Of a stretch of 64,000 nucleotides of DNA, positions 1 to 8,252 are shown piece by piece; position 1 is the stretch's first letter, and each line of letters begins with the position of its first letter. Made by a program: the position numbers and the translations under genes. The notes beneath the pieces are model-generated. The model was not told where the DNA came from. It saw only the letters and a list, made by a program, of their open reading frames with translations, and did not search any database. The DNA is from Planctomycetota bacterium (GTDB lineage Bacteria; Planctomycetota; B15-G4): positions 1 through 64,000 of the forward strand of contig JAJDEP010000012.1 in NCBI GenBank assembly GCA_029259715.1, written 5' to 3'.

Positions 1-759
1 CGCGGCCCGGCCGCTCGGGACCACCACCCAGTCACCCCGGCGCACCGCCCCATGGATGACTGCGTCGACAGGGCCCGCCGCGTCTGAGCCCGAGAGCCCT
101 TGCAACGTGCCCGGCGCGGCGTCCCCCGGCACCAGCGGCCAGACATCACCGCGCTCGCCGCACCACTCGGCATCGATGGACAGGTCGGGCGCCGCCCGCA
201 GGGCCTGAGCGCACAGGCCGCCGACCGCCGCAAAGGCCCCGGAGGGCGCGAGGGCCGGTGCGCCGTCGGCGGGCGGCACCGCATGGCCGAGCGCACGCGC
301 GATGCGCTCCACGTTATGGCGTTCATCCTCATCAGCGGGTTGCAGGCACCCGATGCCCGCCCCGAGAGCGTCCTTCAGGAAGCCGTCGTCTTTCACGGCG
401 CCGGTGGCGACGAGGCGCTGGACCGGAAAGCCCGCCGAGCGGGCCAGGCGCAACTCATGGGACGAGCACACGGCGCCCCAGCAGCCCGCCTCCGCGGCAC
501 GGCCGAGCAACTCGAGCGGCCCGAGCGCGCCCACGGCCACCGTGCGCTGATCACCGAGACCGTCGAGTGCCGACGCGAAGGCCACCGAGCTGATCAACCA
601 GGCCCCCTGGAGGGGCGCCCAATCGACCGTGAGCCGGCTCAGGTCGAGGTCTTCGAGCCGGAGCTGCCCGTCATCACCCAACGAGAATGGTGCCGGCCCG
701 TCCGAAGCCCCCCTGCCCGAAGCGGCCCCGCCTGAAGCGTCGCTGTCCCGCTCACGCAT
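1..759 (-). CDS. PLP-barrel (alanine racemase/DapDC fold) decarboxylase-like protein, 3' end outside window
   Basis: Reading from an ATG at 759 there is an open frame of 253 codons that runs off the left edge. Residues about 45-165 resemble part of the fold-type III PLP barrel of diaminopimelate/ornithine decarboxylases: an ELLGRAAEAGC stretch, then SSHELRLARSAGF, then LVATGAVKDD. Residues about 185-253 look like the following beta domain, ending near GDWVVVPSGRAA, which resembles the GD-hydrophobic-DAGAY region of that family. I do not see the usual YAxKAN lysine motif near the start, and the barrel part is much shorter than the usual 230-250 residues, so catalysis is doubtful. The start overlaps the end of the sigma gene by 8 bases, so the two are probably co-transcribed and coupled. 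The assignment is by motif resemblance only; the missing C-terminus prevents a firm call. Confidence 0.5.
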   Translation of the reverse strand, partial: MRERDSDASGGAASGRGASDGPAPFSLGDDGQLRLEDLDLSRLTVDWAPLQGAWLISSVAFASALDGLGDQRTVAVGALGPLELLGRAAEAGCWGAVCSSHELRLARSAGFPVQRLVATGAVKDDGFLKDALGAGIGCLQPADEDERHNVERIARALGHAVPPADGAPALAPSGAFAAVGGLCAQALRAAPDLSIDAEWCGERGDVWPLVPGDAAPGTLQGLSGSDAAGPVDAVIHGAVRRGDWVVVPSGRAA

Positions 760-1507
760 GTTCCTCAAGGCGCTCGGCGAGTCGATCGAGCATGCGCCCG
801 TGGATCTGGCACACCCGCGACTCGGAGATGCCCTCCTTCTTGCCGATCGCCTTCAGGGTCAGGCCTTCGAAGTAGTAGCCCTTCACGAGGCGACGCTCGA
901 CCTCGGTCAGCTCCCGCTGCACCACCTTGAACATCTCCCGGCGGTGCAGGATGTCCGAGGGCTCGTCGTCATCGGAGACCAGATGGTCATTGCCCTCTTC
1001 CGAGGGGCCGCCGCCGCTGGCGTCCGAGGGGCTGAGCGACACCATGGTCCCGAAGTGCAGCTCTCCCAGGGCCGATCGCAGGCTCTTGAGGTTGATGCCG
1101 AGTCGCCGCGAGAGCTCGAGTTGGGTCGGCGCCCGTCCGAGCTGTTCCTGCATCTCCGCGATCACGTCCTTCAGCCGCGAACCCCGGTTGCGGGCCTCGC
1201 GGGGGATCCAGTCCTGCTGGCGCAGGTAATCGATCATGGACCCGCGCACGCGCAGACGGCAGTAGGTCTCGAACTTGACGTTGCGCTCGGGGTCGAAATT
1301 CTCGATGGCCTGGATCAGCCCGAACGTGCCGGAGCTGCGCAGGTCCTCGCCGTCGACGGTGCGCGGGAGGCGCGCGCCGAGCTGGTCGGACACCTGTCGC
1401 ACGAGCGACATGTACGCCTCCACGAGCTTCTCCTTGTGGACACGCCTGCGCGAGCGCAGGAACTTGGTCCACAGCTCTTCGCGGGTTGGCGGTTCGGCTC
1501 GTTTCAA
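752..1507 (-). CDS. RNA polymerase sigma factor of the FliA/WhiG (sigma-28) family
   Basis: The 251-residue protein has the layout of group 3 sigma factors. Region 2 lies at about 25-100, with GEDLRSSGTFGLIQAIENFDP and the ETYCRLRVRGSMIDYLRQQDW segment typical of FliA/WhiG. Region 3 follows at about 105-150, then an acidic Ser/Gly-rich linker at 155-185, and region 4 at about 185-251 with a helix-turn-helix around LKAIGKKEGISESRVCQIHGRML. Such factors direct transcription of motility, chemotaxis or development genes. The start is a TTG: it is the first possible start after an in-frame stop and has GGTGAG about 8 bases upstream. No flagellar genes are seen in the window, but a chemosensory operon lies at 21-26 kb. 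The linker between regions 3 and 4 is longer than in E. coli FliA. Confidence 0.88.
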   Translation of the reverse strand: MKRAEPPTREELWTKFLRSRRRVHKEKLVEAYMSLVRQVSDQLGARLPRTVDGEDLRSSGTFGLIQAIENFDPERNVKFETYCRLRVRGSMIDYLRQQDWIPREARNRGSRLKDVIAEMQEQLGRAPTQLELSRRLGINLKSLRSALGELHFGTMVSLSPSDASGGGPSEEGNDHLVSDDDEPSDILHRREMFKVVQRELTEVERRLVKGYYFEGLTLKAIGKKEGISESRVCQIHGRMLDRLAERLEEHA

Positions 1508-1916
1508 GCGGTGGATCTCACCGGGTCACGATGCAGACGGCGTGTCGACTCCGGCGAAGCCGATGACGACAAAGGACACGGTGATGTGCGCACGGATCCG
1601 ATTCAAGACCTTTCGACGGCGCGCAACAACCTCACGACCCCGACCGTGACCGCTCGACGCCGTGTGCGCGACCGACGAGACCGTCGTGTGCAACGCGCGT
1701 CAGCGCACACTCAACGCGACGGACGGCCGCGCGATGCGTCGGCGTTCGCGGGCGACCGATGCGCGTTCCTCAGCGCTGCCTTGGCGACACCGCGGTGTCG
1801 CCTCTCGTCGCCAACGCCAGCCTGACGATCGTCCCGCCCGGCGCCCCGCCCCGAGTCTGCGTCACGATCTCCATCACAAACGGTGTCCTGGGGGCCGTTT
1901 GCTAGTCTTTTCGTTC
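1508..1916. promoter_or_regulatory. Divergent intergenic region between sigma factor and NagZ-like gene
   Basis: These 409 bases separate two divergent genes and must hold both promoters. I see no convincing coding frame. The stretch is rich in CGCG and GCGAC words and contains a 20-base perfect palindrome, listed separately. No clear -35/-10 pair stands out for the plus-strand gene; the bases just before its ATG have no Shine-Dalgarno match. Confidence 0.4.
1783..1802. repeat. Perfect 20-bp palindrome, possible operator
   Basis: The ten bases GGCGACACCG are followed directly by their reverse complement, with no spacer, about 115 bases before the NagZ-like start and 275 bases before the sigma start. 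A symmetric site of this size with no loop suits a dimeric DNA-binding protein better than an RNA hairpin. No T-run follows, so it is not an intrinsic terminator. Confidence 0.4.
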
Positions 1917-3371
1917 ATGACTGCCAACATCGACGAACGCATCGGGAAGGTCATCTGGCCCGCGCTCCGCGCCAGCCGCGGTGAAGCCGCCATCGAATCG
2001 CTCCTGCCACTCATCGAGCGCTTCCCGCCGGGCGGCGTGATCGTGTTCGGCGAAGGGGCCGAGGACGTGGCGGCCCTGATCGCGCGCTTGAGGCTGCGGG
2101 TGGGGCACAACCTGCTCGTAGCGGCCGACCTCGAACGTGGCTGCGGACAGCATGTGCGCGAATTTTCATCGCTGCCGCCGGCCATGGCCATCGCCGCCTG
2201 CACCGAGCCCGACGCGGCCCGGCACGCGGGGCTGCTCACCGCCATCGAGGCGCGCCAGGCCGGCATCGACGTCGTCTTCGCCCCCGTGGCGGACGTCAAC
2301 ACCGCCGACACCAATCCGATCATCGCCACGCGCTCGTTCGGCGACGACCCCTATCACGTGGCGGCACTGTCTTCGGCGTTCGCCCGCGGTCTGGCCGAAG
2401 GCGGGGTCCTGGCCGTGGCCAAGCACTTCCCGGGTCACGGCAGCACGGTCCAGGACAGCCACTCGGTCCTTGCCCGCGTGCAGCGGTCGCTCGAGGAGAT
2501 CGAGGCCATCGACCTCGTGCCGTTCCGCACCCTCATCGCCGAGGACGTGGGCGGCATCATGGTGGGCCATCTCGAGGTCCCGGGGCTCGACCGCGTACCC
2601 GGCCGCCCCGCCACCACGTCCCCCACGATCATCCTCGACTGGCTGCGCGACCGGCTGGGCTTCAACGGGCTCGTCGTCACCGACGCCCTCGACATGGGCG
2701 GCTTTCCCCAGGAAGAGGCGGCCGCCCTCGACGTGCTGCAGGCCGGGCTCGACGTCCTGCTCATGCCGAGCGACCCCCTCGCCACCGCCGTGGCCTTGCG
2801 CGCCGCCTACGACCGGGGCCACCTCCCGGACGAGGTCCTCGATGCCGCCGTCACCCACATCGACGCGGCGGGCACGCGGATCGGGCGCGCCGCACCCGAC
2901 GGACGCCGGCCGCCCCCGGACCTCGCCGACCGGCTGCTGTCGGGATCGCTCACGCTCCAAGGCCCACCGCTGCCCCCCTTGACCGTCGGTTCCCCGGTCC
3001 TCGTCGAGAGCTACGGTGACGACACCAGCGGCATCGTCGTGGGGGCGTTCAACGAGACGCTCGAAGCCGCCGGCATGGTGCTCGGCCCGGGCGGTCCTCG
3101 CATCGGGTTGGTGCTGACGTCGGTGCGCGCCCATCTGGGCACGTCGCGGCTGCCCGATCTGCAACGGCGTCGCCTGCAATGGGCTCTGGAGAACGGCCAG
3201 CTCGACGGGGTCGTCGTACTGGGATCGCCGTACGAACTGCTCGACCTCCCCGCTGAAGTGCCGGGCCTGCTGGCGTACGAGGCCAGCCCCGCCGCAGCCG
3301 CGGCCGCGGCCCGTGTGCTCCTGGGCGAGTCGAGCGCCACGGGCCGGCTGCCCGTGGGAATGGCGCCGTGA
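1917..3371 (+). CDS. Glycoside hydrolase family 3, NagZ-like beta-N-acetylhexosaminidase
   Basis: The 484-residue protein carries the NagZ signatures: KHFPGHG near residue 168, followed by the DSH of the flexible loop that supplies the acid/base histidine, and VTDALDMGGF near 253-262 with the nucleophile aspartate. NagZ removes beta-linked N-acetylglucosamine from muropeptides during cell-wall recycling. The core is about 340 residues; the extra 140 or so at the C-terminus resemble the second domain of longer GH3 enzymes such as Bacillus NagZ. There is no signal peptide, so it is probably cytoplasmic. The ATG at 1917 was chosen because the family similarity begins right after it; there is no obvious ribosome-binding site and the transcript may be leaderless. 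It overlaps the next gene by 4 bases (GTGA). Confidence 0.85.
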   Translation: MTANIDERIGKVIWPALRASRGEAAIESLLPLIERFPPGGVIVFGEGAEDVAALIARLRLRVGHNLLVAADLERGCGQHVREFSSLPPAMAIAACTEPDAARHAGLLTAIEARQAGIDVVFAPVADVNTADTNPIIATRSFGDDPYHVAALSSAFARGLAEGGVLAVAKHFPGHGSTVQDSHSVLARVQRSLEEIEAIDLVPFRTLIAEDVGGIMVGHLEVPGLDRVPGRPATTSPTIILDWLRDRLGFNGLVVTDALDMGGFPQEEAAALDVLQAGLDVLLMPSDPLATAVALRAAYDRGHLPDEVLDAAVTHIDAAGTRIGRAAPDGRRPPPDLADRLLSGSLTLQGPPLPPLTVGSPVLVESYGDDTSGIVVGAFNETLEAAGMVLGPGGPRIGLVLTSVRAHLGTSRLPDLQRRRLQWALENGQLDGVVVLGSPYELLDLPAEVPGLLAYEASPAAAAAAARVLLGESSATGRLPVGMAP

Positions 3372-3835
3372 ACCTGGCGCGGTTCCTCGCCGAGGACCGC
3401 GTCGACCTCGCCCTCGACGAGGCCTTCGACGAGGAGCACCCCGTCACGTCCGAGTCGCTGGCCACCAGGATGGCCACGCTGCTCCAACGCAGCCCCGACA
3501 TCGGCAACCCCAAGAAGCTCACCCTCGACCTGATCAACCGGGAGAAGCAGGCGCCGTCGTTGCTGGGGAGCGGCGTGGCCCTGCCCCACGTGCGCACCAT
3601 GCAGGCGCGCAAGCTCATCATGGCCATCGGCATCGCGCACCACGGGCTCGACATCCCCACGCCGGACGGCGAGCCGGTGCGCCTGGTCGTGGCCTTCGTC
3701 GGTCCGCCCTACGACGACCGCAACTACCTGCTCGCCTACAAACGCCTCGGCGAGAAGCTCGAAGAGCCCGGGTGGATCGACGAGATCGTCGCGAGTTCGG
3801 TGCCCGGCGAGGTGTTGCGTGCGCTTTCGCGCTGA
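3368..3835 (+). CDS. PTS EIIA (PtsN-like) domain protein
   Basis: The 155-residue protein matches the EIIA-Fru/Ntr family: GVALPHVRT near residues 69-77 contains the conserved histidine that receives phosphate from HPr or NPr, and VVAFVGPPYDDRNYLLAYKRL is the usual central strand-helix. In many bacteria stand-alone EIIA of this type is a regulator (nitrogen-PTS) rather than a transporter part. The GTG start overlaps the stop of the glycosidase gene, so expression is coupled; this could link sensing of sugar or energy state to cell-wall recycling. No EI, HPr or permease gene is in the window. Confidence 0.82.
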   Translation: MNLARFLAEDRVDLALDEAFDEEHPVTSESLATRMATLLQRSPDIGNPKKLTLDLINREKQAPSLLGSGVALPHVRTMQARKLIMAIGIAHHGLDIPTPDGEPVRLVVAFVGPPYDDRNYLLAYKRLGEKLEEPGWIDEIVASSVPGEVLRALSR

Positions 3836-3903
3836 GCCCGGCGCGTCCACTCGTGCGCATTCCCCTGCGCCGGCAACTCGGCGCGGCTCAGCCGTCCACC
3901 GTC

Positions 3904-3931
3904 ACGCCCGTGCGGGCGACGCTACGGGCGT
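3904..3931. terminator. Hairpin between convergent genes, weak terminator candidate
   Basis: ACGCCCGT at 3904-3911 is the exact reverse complement of ACGGGCGT at 3924-3931. The site lies between the EIIA gene and the convergent sulfatase-like gene, its right arm covering the stop codon of the latter. There is no T-run on either strand, so termination strength is uncertain. Confidence 0.35.
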
Positions 3932-6231
3932 CGCAGGGAATACCGCAGGGACGACACCGCGCCCGCCTCCGCCGCGCCCTTCGAGAGGTCGGCCAGCAGC
4001 TCCCGTTCCAGGAGAGCCGCCGTGAAGGGCCGACGCGATGACAGATCGTCGCGCTCGTCCGGGTCGTCCCACAGGTCGTACAGCTCGCGGGAACCCGTCG
4101 GCAGGTCGATGATCAACCGCCAGCGACCGCGCGTCCAAGCGAGCGGCGGCCGAGCAGGATCCGTCACCGGCGCCGCCCCCCGGGACGCGATGCCCCGGTC
4201 GAGCAGCGTGCCGGCCAACAACCCCACCCCGTCGGTGCTGATCGATGGCACGAGACCGGCCAGGCCGAGCAGTGTCGGCGCGACGTCCGCGTGCGTGGCC
4301 CGGCTCGAGCCGGTGCCGGGGGCGATCCCCGGACCGCGAAGGACCAACGGCACCGCGAGCTGCTCGTCGTGCACCGTCTCCCCGTGACCGATGGTGTTGC
4401 GCTCGCCGAAGGCCTCACCGTGGGCACCGGTGACGACCACCACGGTGTCGGCCTCTCGGCCGGCCCACTGCAGCGTCAACAGCAGCCGCCCGAGCAGGGC
4501 GTCGAGGGCGGCGAGGCGACCGTCGTACGTCGAGAGCAGATGACGACGACCGTCCCAGTCGGCCAGGGTCTCCCCGGCGCGGAAGGCCTGCACCCACTTC
4601 GTCGAACCCGTCGCCGCGCCGGCGTACGGCGGACGCGCCAGAGTCCCCCTGAAACCGTCGTCGTAGGGAGCGCCCGGGTCGGGTAGATGCACATAGAGCA
4701 GGAACGGGCGCTCGCCGAATCCACGCAGCACCTTCTCGGCGCGGGCCACGACCCGCCCGCCGAGGGTGCCGTCGGCCGGTTCGGTGGTGAAGCTCTCCAG
4801 CAACGCGAAGCCTTCATCTCGAGTGACCACGGCGGAGGCCTCGGCATCGCCCACCAACGCGGCCGTCTCCCAGCCCGCGGCGGCGAGATCGGCCGCGAGG
4901 GTCGCCATCGTCGCCTCGGATTCGGACGCGTCGTCCGCCGCGGCCCCCGCGACGCGCAGCCGCGCCGTGCGGGACAACGAGCGACCGGTCAGCAGCGACG
5001 CCACCGTCGGAGCGGTGATCGATGCCGGGGCCGTGGCCTCCAGGTGCAGGCCGGCGGCCAGGAGCGCGTCGAGGTTGGGCGTGGTCCAACGCTCGTGGCC
5101 ATGGGCCGAGACATGATCCGTGGCCAGGCCGTCGAGCACCACCATGAGGAAGGACGGCCGCGCGCCCGGCACCGCACGGGAAGCCGCGGGTTCCGAGGCC
5201 GCGGGCGCTTCTTGCTCGCCAGACGCCACAGGCGGGCCTTCGGCTTTGCCGTCCCAGGGGCCATCGACGCCGCCGGCCAGCACTACGGCCGGTCCGATCT
5301 CGACGAAGCCCTCCACCGCGCGGGCCGTGCGGATCGAGAGTCGCAGCGCCTGTCCGCGCCAAGGGGTCAGGTCGTACTCGACGACGGTGTCCGCTTCACC
5401 CGGGCCGCCCGACGAGAGTCGCTGACCGCGCCCTTGTTCGTCCTCGAACCAGATCTCGTAAGCGACGTCCGCCCGGCCGACCCTGTAGCGCAGGGCGATC
5501 CGCTCGGCGTGGGGCAACGCGAACGGCACCGCGGCGAGGGTGGCCGGAGGGAGTCGCAGCAAGGTCGAACCCTGCCCGGCCTCAGGGCCGACGAGTCCGG
5601 CCTCGAAGGCGCCCGTGTCGGCCTCGTAGCCCTCCTCGCGCAGGAGCACGTGGCGCAGCCGCCCGGCCACGGCCAGCGTCGGGCCCTCACCATCGAGGCG
5701 TCGCGGGTGCGTCACGGGGAAGTAGAGCTCGAGCGCATTGCGTCCGACGAGCTGCAACTCCGCCGGCAGGTCGAAGCTCTCGCGCAAGAAGACGTCGTCG
5801 GGCGGCAGGGCGAGTTCGCCCAGCTTGTGCCCGTTGAAGCGCACGACGCAGGCCTGATCCACATGGCCGGGACCGGCGATGCGCAGCACGAGGCGTCGGT
5901 CGGACGGATGCACCACGTCGAGGTGGATGATCGGTCGCCGGCCCACGAGCCAGGCGAAGGACTCGGTTCCCTGAGGACGGGGCACGACGCCGGTGGCTCC
6001 CAGCCGGTCACGCAGGCGCGCCTGCACCGCATGACGACGGGCGACGGGCGTCCCCAGGGGCACGTGCCGGGTCGTGCGCGCGAAGCTCCCGTCCCGGAAC
6101 GACTGCAGCAGGTTCTCGTAGGTGCGCAGCTCCGGCCCGGGGGCCTCGGGCGGCGCATTCATGCGTAGCCCCCACACCGTCGCGGCACCGATGAGGACGA
6201 TCAGCAGCAGAGTGAAGAGTGGGCGACCCGT
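3922..6231 (-). CDS. Membrane-anchored sulfatase/alkaline-phosphatase-fold protein with altered catalytic residues
   Basis: The last 400 residues have the sulfatase fold: MVVLDGLATDH near 362, [18 protein letters not shown] near 410, and GHGETVHDEQLAVPLVLRGPGI near 612-633. The N-terminal 340 residues form a beta-rich region I cannot name. Catalysis looks changed. The Cys/Ser-x-Pro-x-Arg motif reads Thr-Ala-Pro-Thr-Val (Thr406), so no formylglycine can form, and the metal-binding DHGE reads AHGE (Ala603). The first Asp is kept. Start: the frame opens right after the previous gene and encodes a membrane helix (LFTLLLIVLIGAATVWGL) before any ATG, GTG or TTG. An ACG at 6231 has GGAGG 8 bases upstream, so I take ACG as the start (769 residues); the alternative GTG at 6177 would delete the helix. 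Last gene of a three-gene operon. Confidence 0.72.
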   Translation of the reverse strand, partial: TGRPLFTLLLIVLIGAATVWGLRMNAPPEAPGPELRTYENLLQSFRDGSFARTTRHVPLGTPVARRHAVQARLRDRLGATGVVPRPQGTESFAWLVGRRPIIHLDVVHPSDRRLVLRIAGPGHVDQACVVRFNGHKLGELALPPDDVFLRESFDLPAELQLVGRNALELYFPVTHPRRLDGEGPTLAVAGRLRHVLLREEGYEADTGAFEAGLVGPEAGQGSTLLRLPPATLAAVPFALPHAERIALRYRVGRADVAYEIWFEDEQGRGQRLSSGGPGEADTVVEYDLTPWRGQALRLSIRTARAVEGFVEIGPAVVLAGGVDGPWDGKAEGPPVASGEQEAPAASEPAASRAVPGARPSFLMVVLDGLATDHVSAHGHERWTTPNLDALLAAGLHLEATAPASITAPTVASLLTGRSLSRTARLRVAGAAADDASESEATMATLAADLAAAGWETAALVGDAEASAVVTRDEGFALLESFTTEPADGTLGGRVVARAEKVLRGFGERPFLLYVHLPDPGAPYDDGFRGTLARPPYAGAATGSTKWVQAFRAGETLADWDGRRHLLSTYDGRLAALDALLGRLLLTLQWAGREADTVVVVTGAHGEAFGERNTIGHGETVHDEQLAVPLVLRGPGIAPGTGSSRATHADVAPTLLGLAGLVPSISTDGVGLLAGTLLDRGIASRGAAPVTDPARPPLAWTRGRWRLIIDLPTGSRELYDLWDDPDERDDLSSRRPFTAALLERELLADLSKGAAEAGAVSSLRYSLRRP

Positions 6232-6234
6232 GGC

Positions 6235-7490
6235 TCAGCCCTCCGCGGCGCGACGCGCCTTGTCGTAGAGCTGCTGAGCCTCGCGGCCGACCCCCGGCAC
6301 GCCCTCCACGAGTTCGAGGTAGCCCATGGTCTTGCTCAGGATGTTCGCCCAGTTCTCGGAGCCGGGGACGAGGTCGCCACCGGATCGCAGCTTGTCCTCG
6401 GTGCGTTGCCACTGTTCCTTGGCGGCGATCTCGATCTGCTGCTGCCAGTCGCGGACCACCTCGTGCTCACCCGGGTTCGCGGTCGCCCAGGCCTGCACCG
6501 CTGCCCACGCTTCGCCAAACTGGAACACCGCATTCCGCCAGAGGACTTCGGTGTCGATGTCCATTTCGCTCGGCCGTCTCGACAGGGAGGCCACCGCGGA
6601 CAGCTGCGTCTCCATCTTGCGGGCGTCGGCGGCGTGGACGCCGTCCGGAAAGCGCTCCGCGAGTTCCGCCAACCGGATCAGCAGGAAGCGTGCGTAGCTG
6701 GCGTAGAGCTCTTCGTCGGCGTCGTAGGCCGAGAGCTGGTTGTCGTTGAACACGACGATCCAGTTCCAGAGCTTGCCCTCCTGCCGGGCCAGGCCGCTGG
6801 AAGCCGCGAGATCCCGCTCCGACCGGGCCCGCTCGAGCAACTCCTGGGCCTGGGCGTAGTTGCCGGCATCGGGAGGCACCTGCTCGAGCTGCGCGATCGC
6901 TTCGTCGTAGCGAGCCTGCGAGAGCGCGTGCTGACCATCCGCGAAGAAGTTCGTGGTCTCGAGCTTCCCGAGCAGCATCGGCATGAGGAACCACGCCGCC
7001 ACGGCGAACACGAGCAGCACGGCCACGATGACGAGCATCGACGAACGTCGCCGCTGGACACCGGCGAGCCTCGCGCCCGCGGCGAGGGATGCGCGGGCCG
7101 GCACGGTCTTCGGAGAGCGTCGGCGGCCGGAACCTCGGCGGCCCCCCCGGCGACCACGCCGGGAACTCACGACGGCGGGGACGTCTTCCTCTGCGCCCTC
7201 ATCCTCGGCGTCATCGACTTCATCCTCATCCTCATCCTCATCGACCGGCGGTGGCGCGGCGACCGGACGTTTTCGCGGCGGTGCGGCCGCGCGCTTCGGT
7301 CGGGCCGGCGCGGCGGGCTGCGCCGACGTGCCCTCGTCGGACTCGGCTTCCGCTTCGGTTTCCGCTTCGTCGTCCGGATCCGCGGCGGGGACGACGACAG
7401 GTTCGCCGCACTGGGGACACTTCCCGCGGCGCCCGGCGAACTCCCGCTTGGCCCGGAAACGCGCGCCGCACGCCTCGCAGACGACGCGAA

Positions 7491-7494
<4 letters not shown>
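6235..7494 (-). CDS. Zinc-ribbon, single-pass membrane protein with TPR-like C-terminal part
   Basis: The 419-residue protein starts with a CxxC...CxxC zinc ribbon at residues 7-31 (CEAC and CPQC), like the MJ0042-type ribbons common in Planctomycetota. Residues 35-150 are low-complexity, acidic and Pro/Ala-rich, then basic. A single transmembrane helix lies at about 152-174 (SMLVIVAVLLVFAVAAWFLM). The C-terminal 240 residues are helical, beginning with a repeat that looks like a TPR (DGQHALSQARYDEAIAQLEQV). Topology would place the ribbon in the cytoplasm and the helical part outside. It overlaps the FHA gene upstream by 4 bases and is followed after 3 bases by the sulfatase-fold gene. I do not know its function; the context suggests an adaptor of a membrane complex. 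Confidence 0.7.
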
Positions 7495-8153
<659 letters not shown>

Positions 8154-8252
8154 GTTCTCGATCACTCGGTGGCGGCGGTGCGACGGCCCGCTCGCCGCGT
8201 GGAAGGGGATCAGCGGACCATTCTAGCCCAAGGGCCGCTCGCAGCGCCCGCG

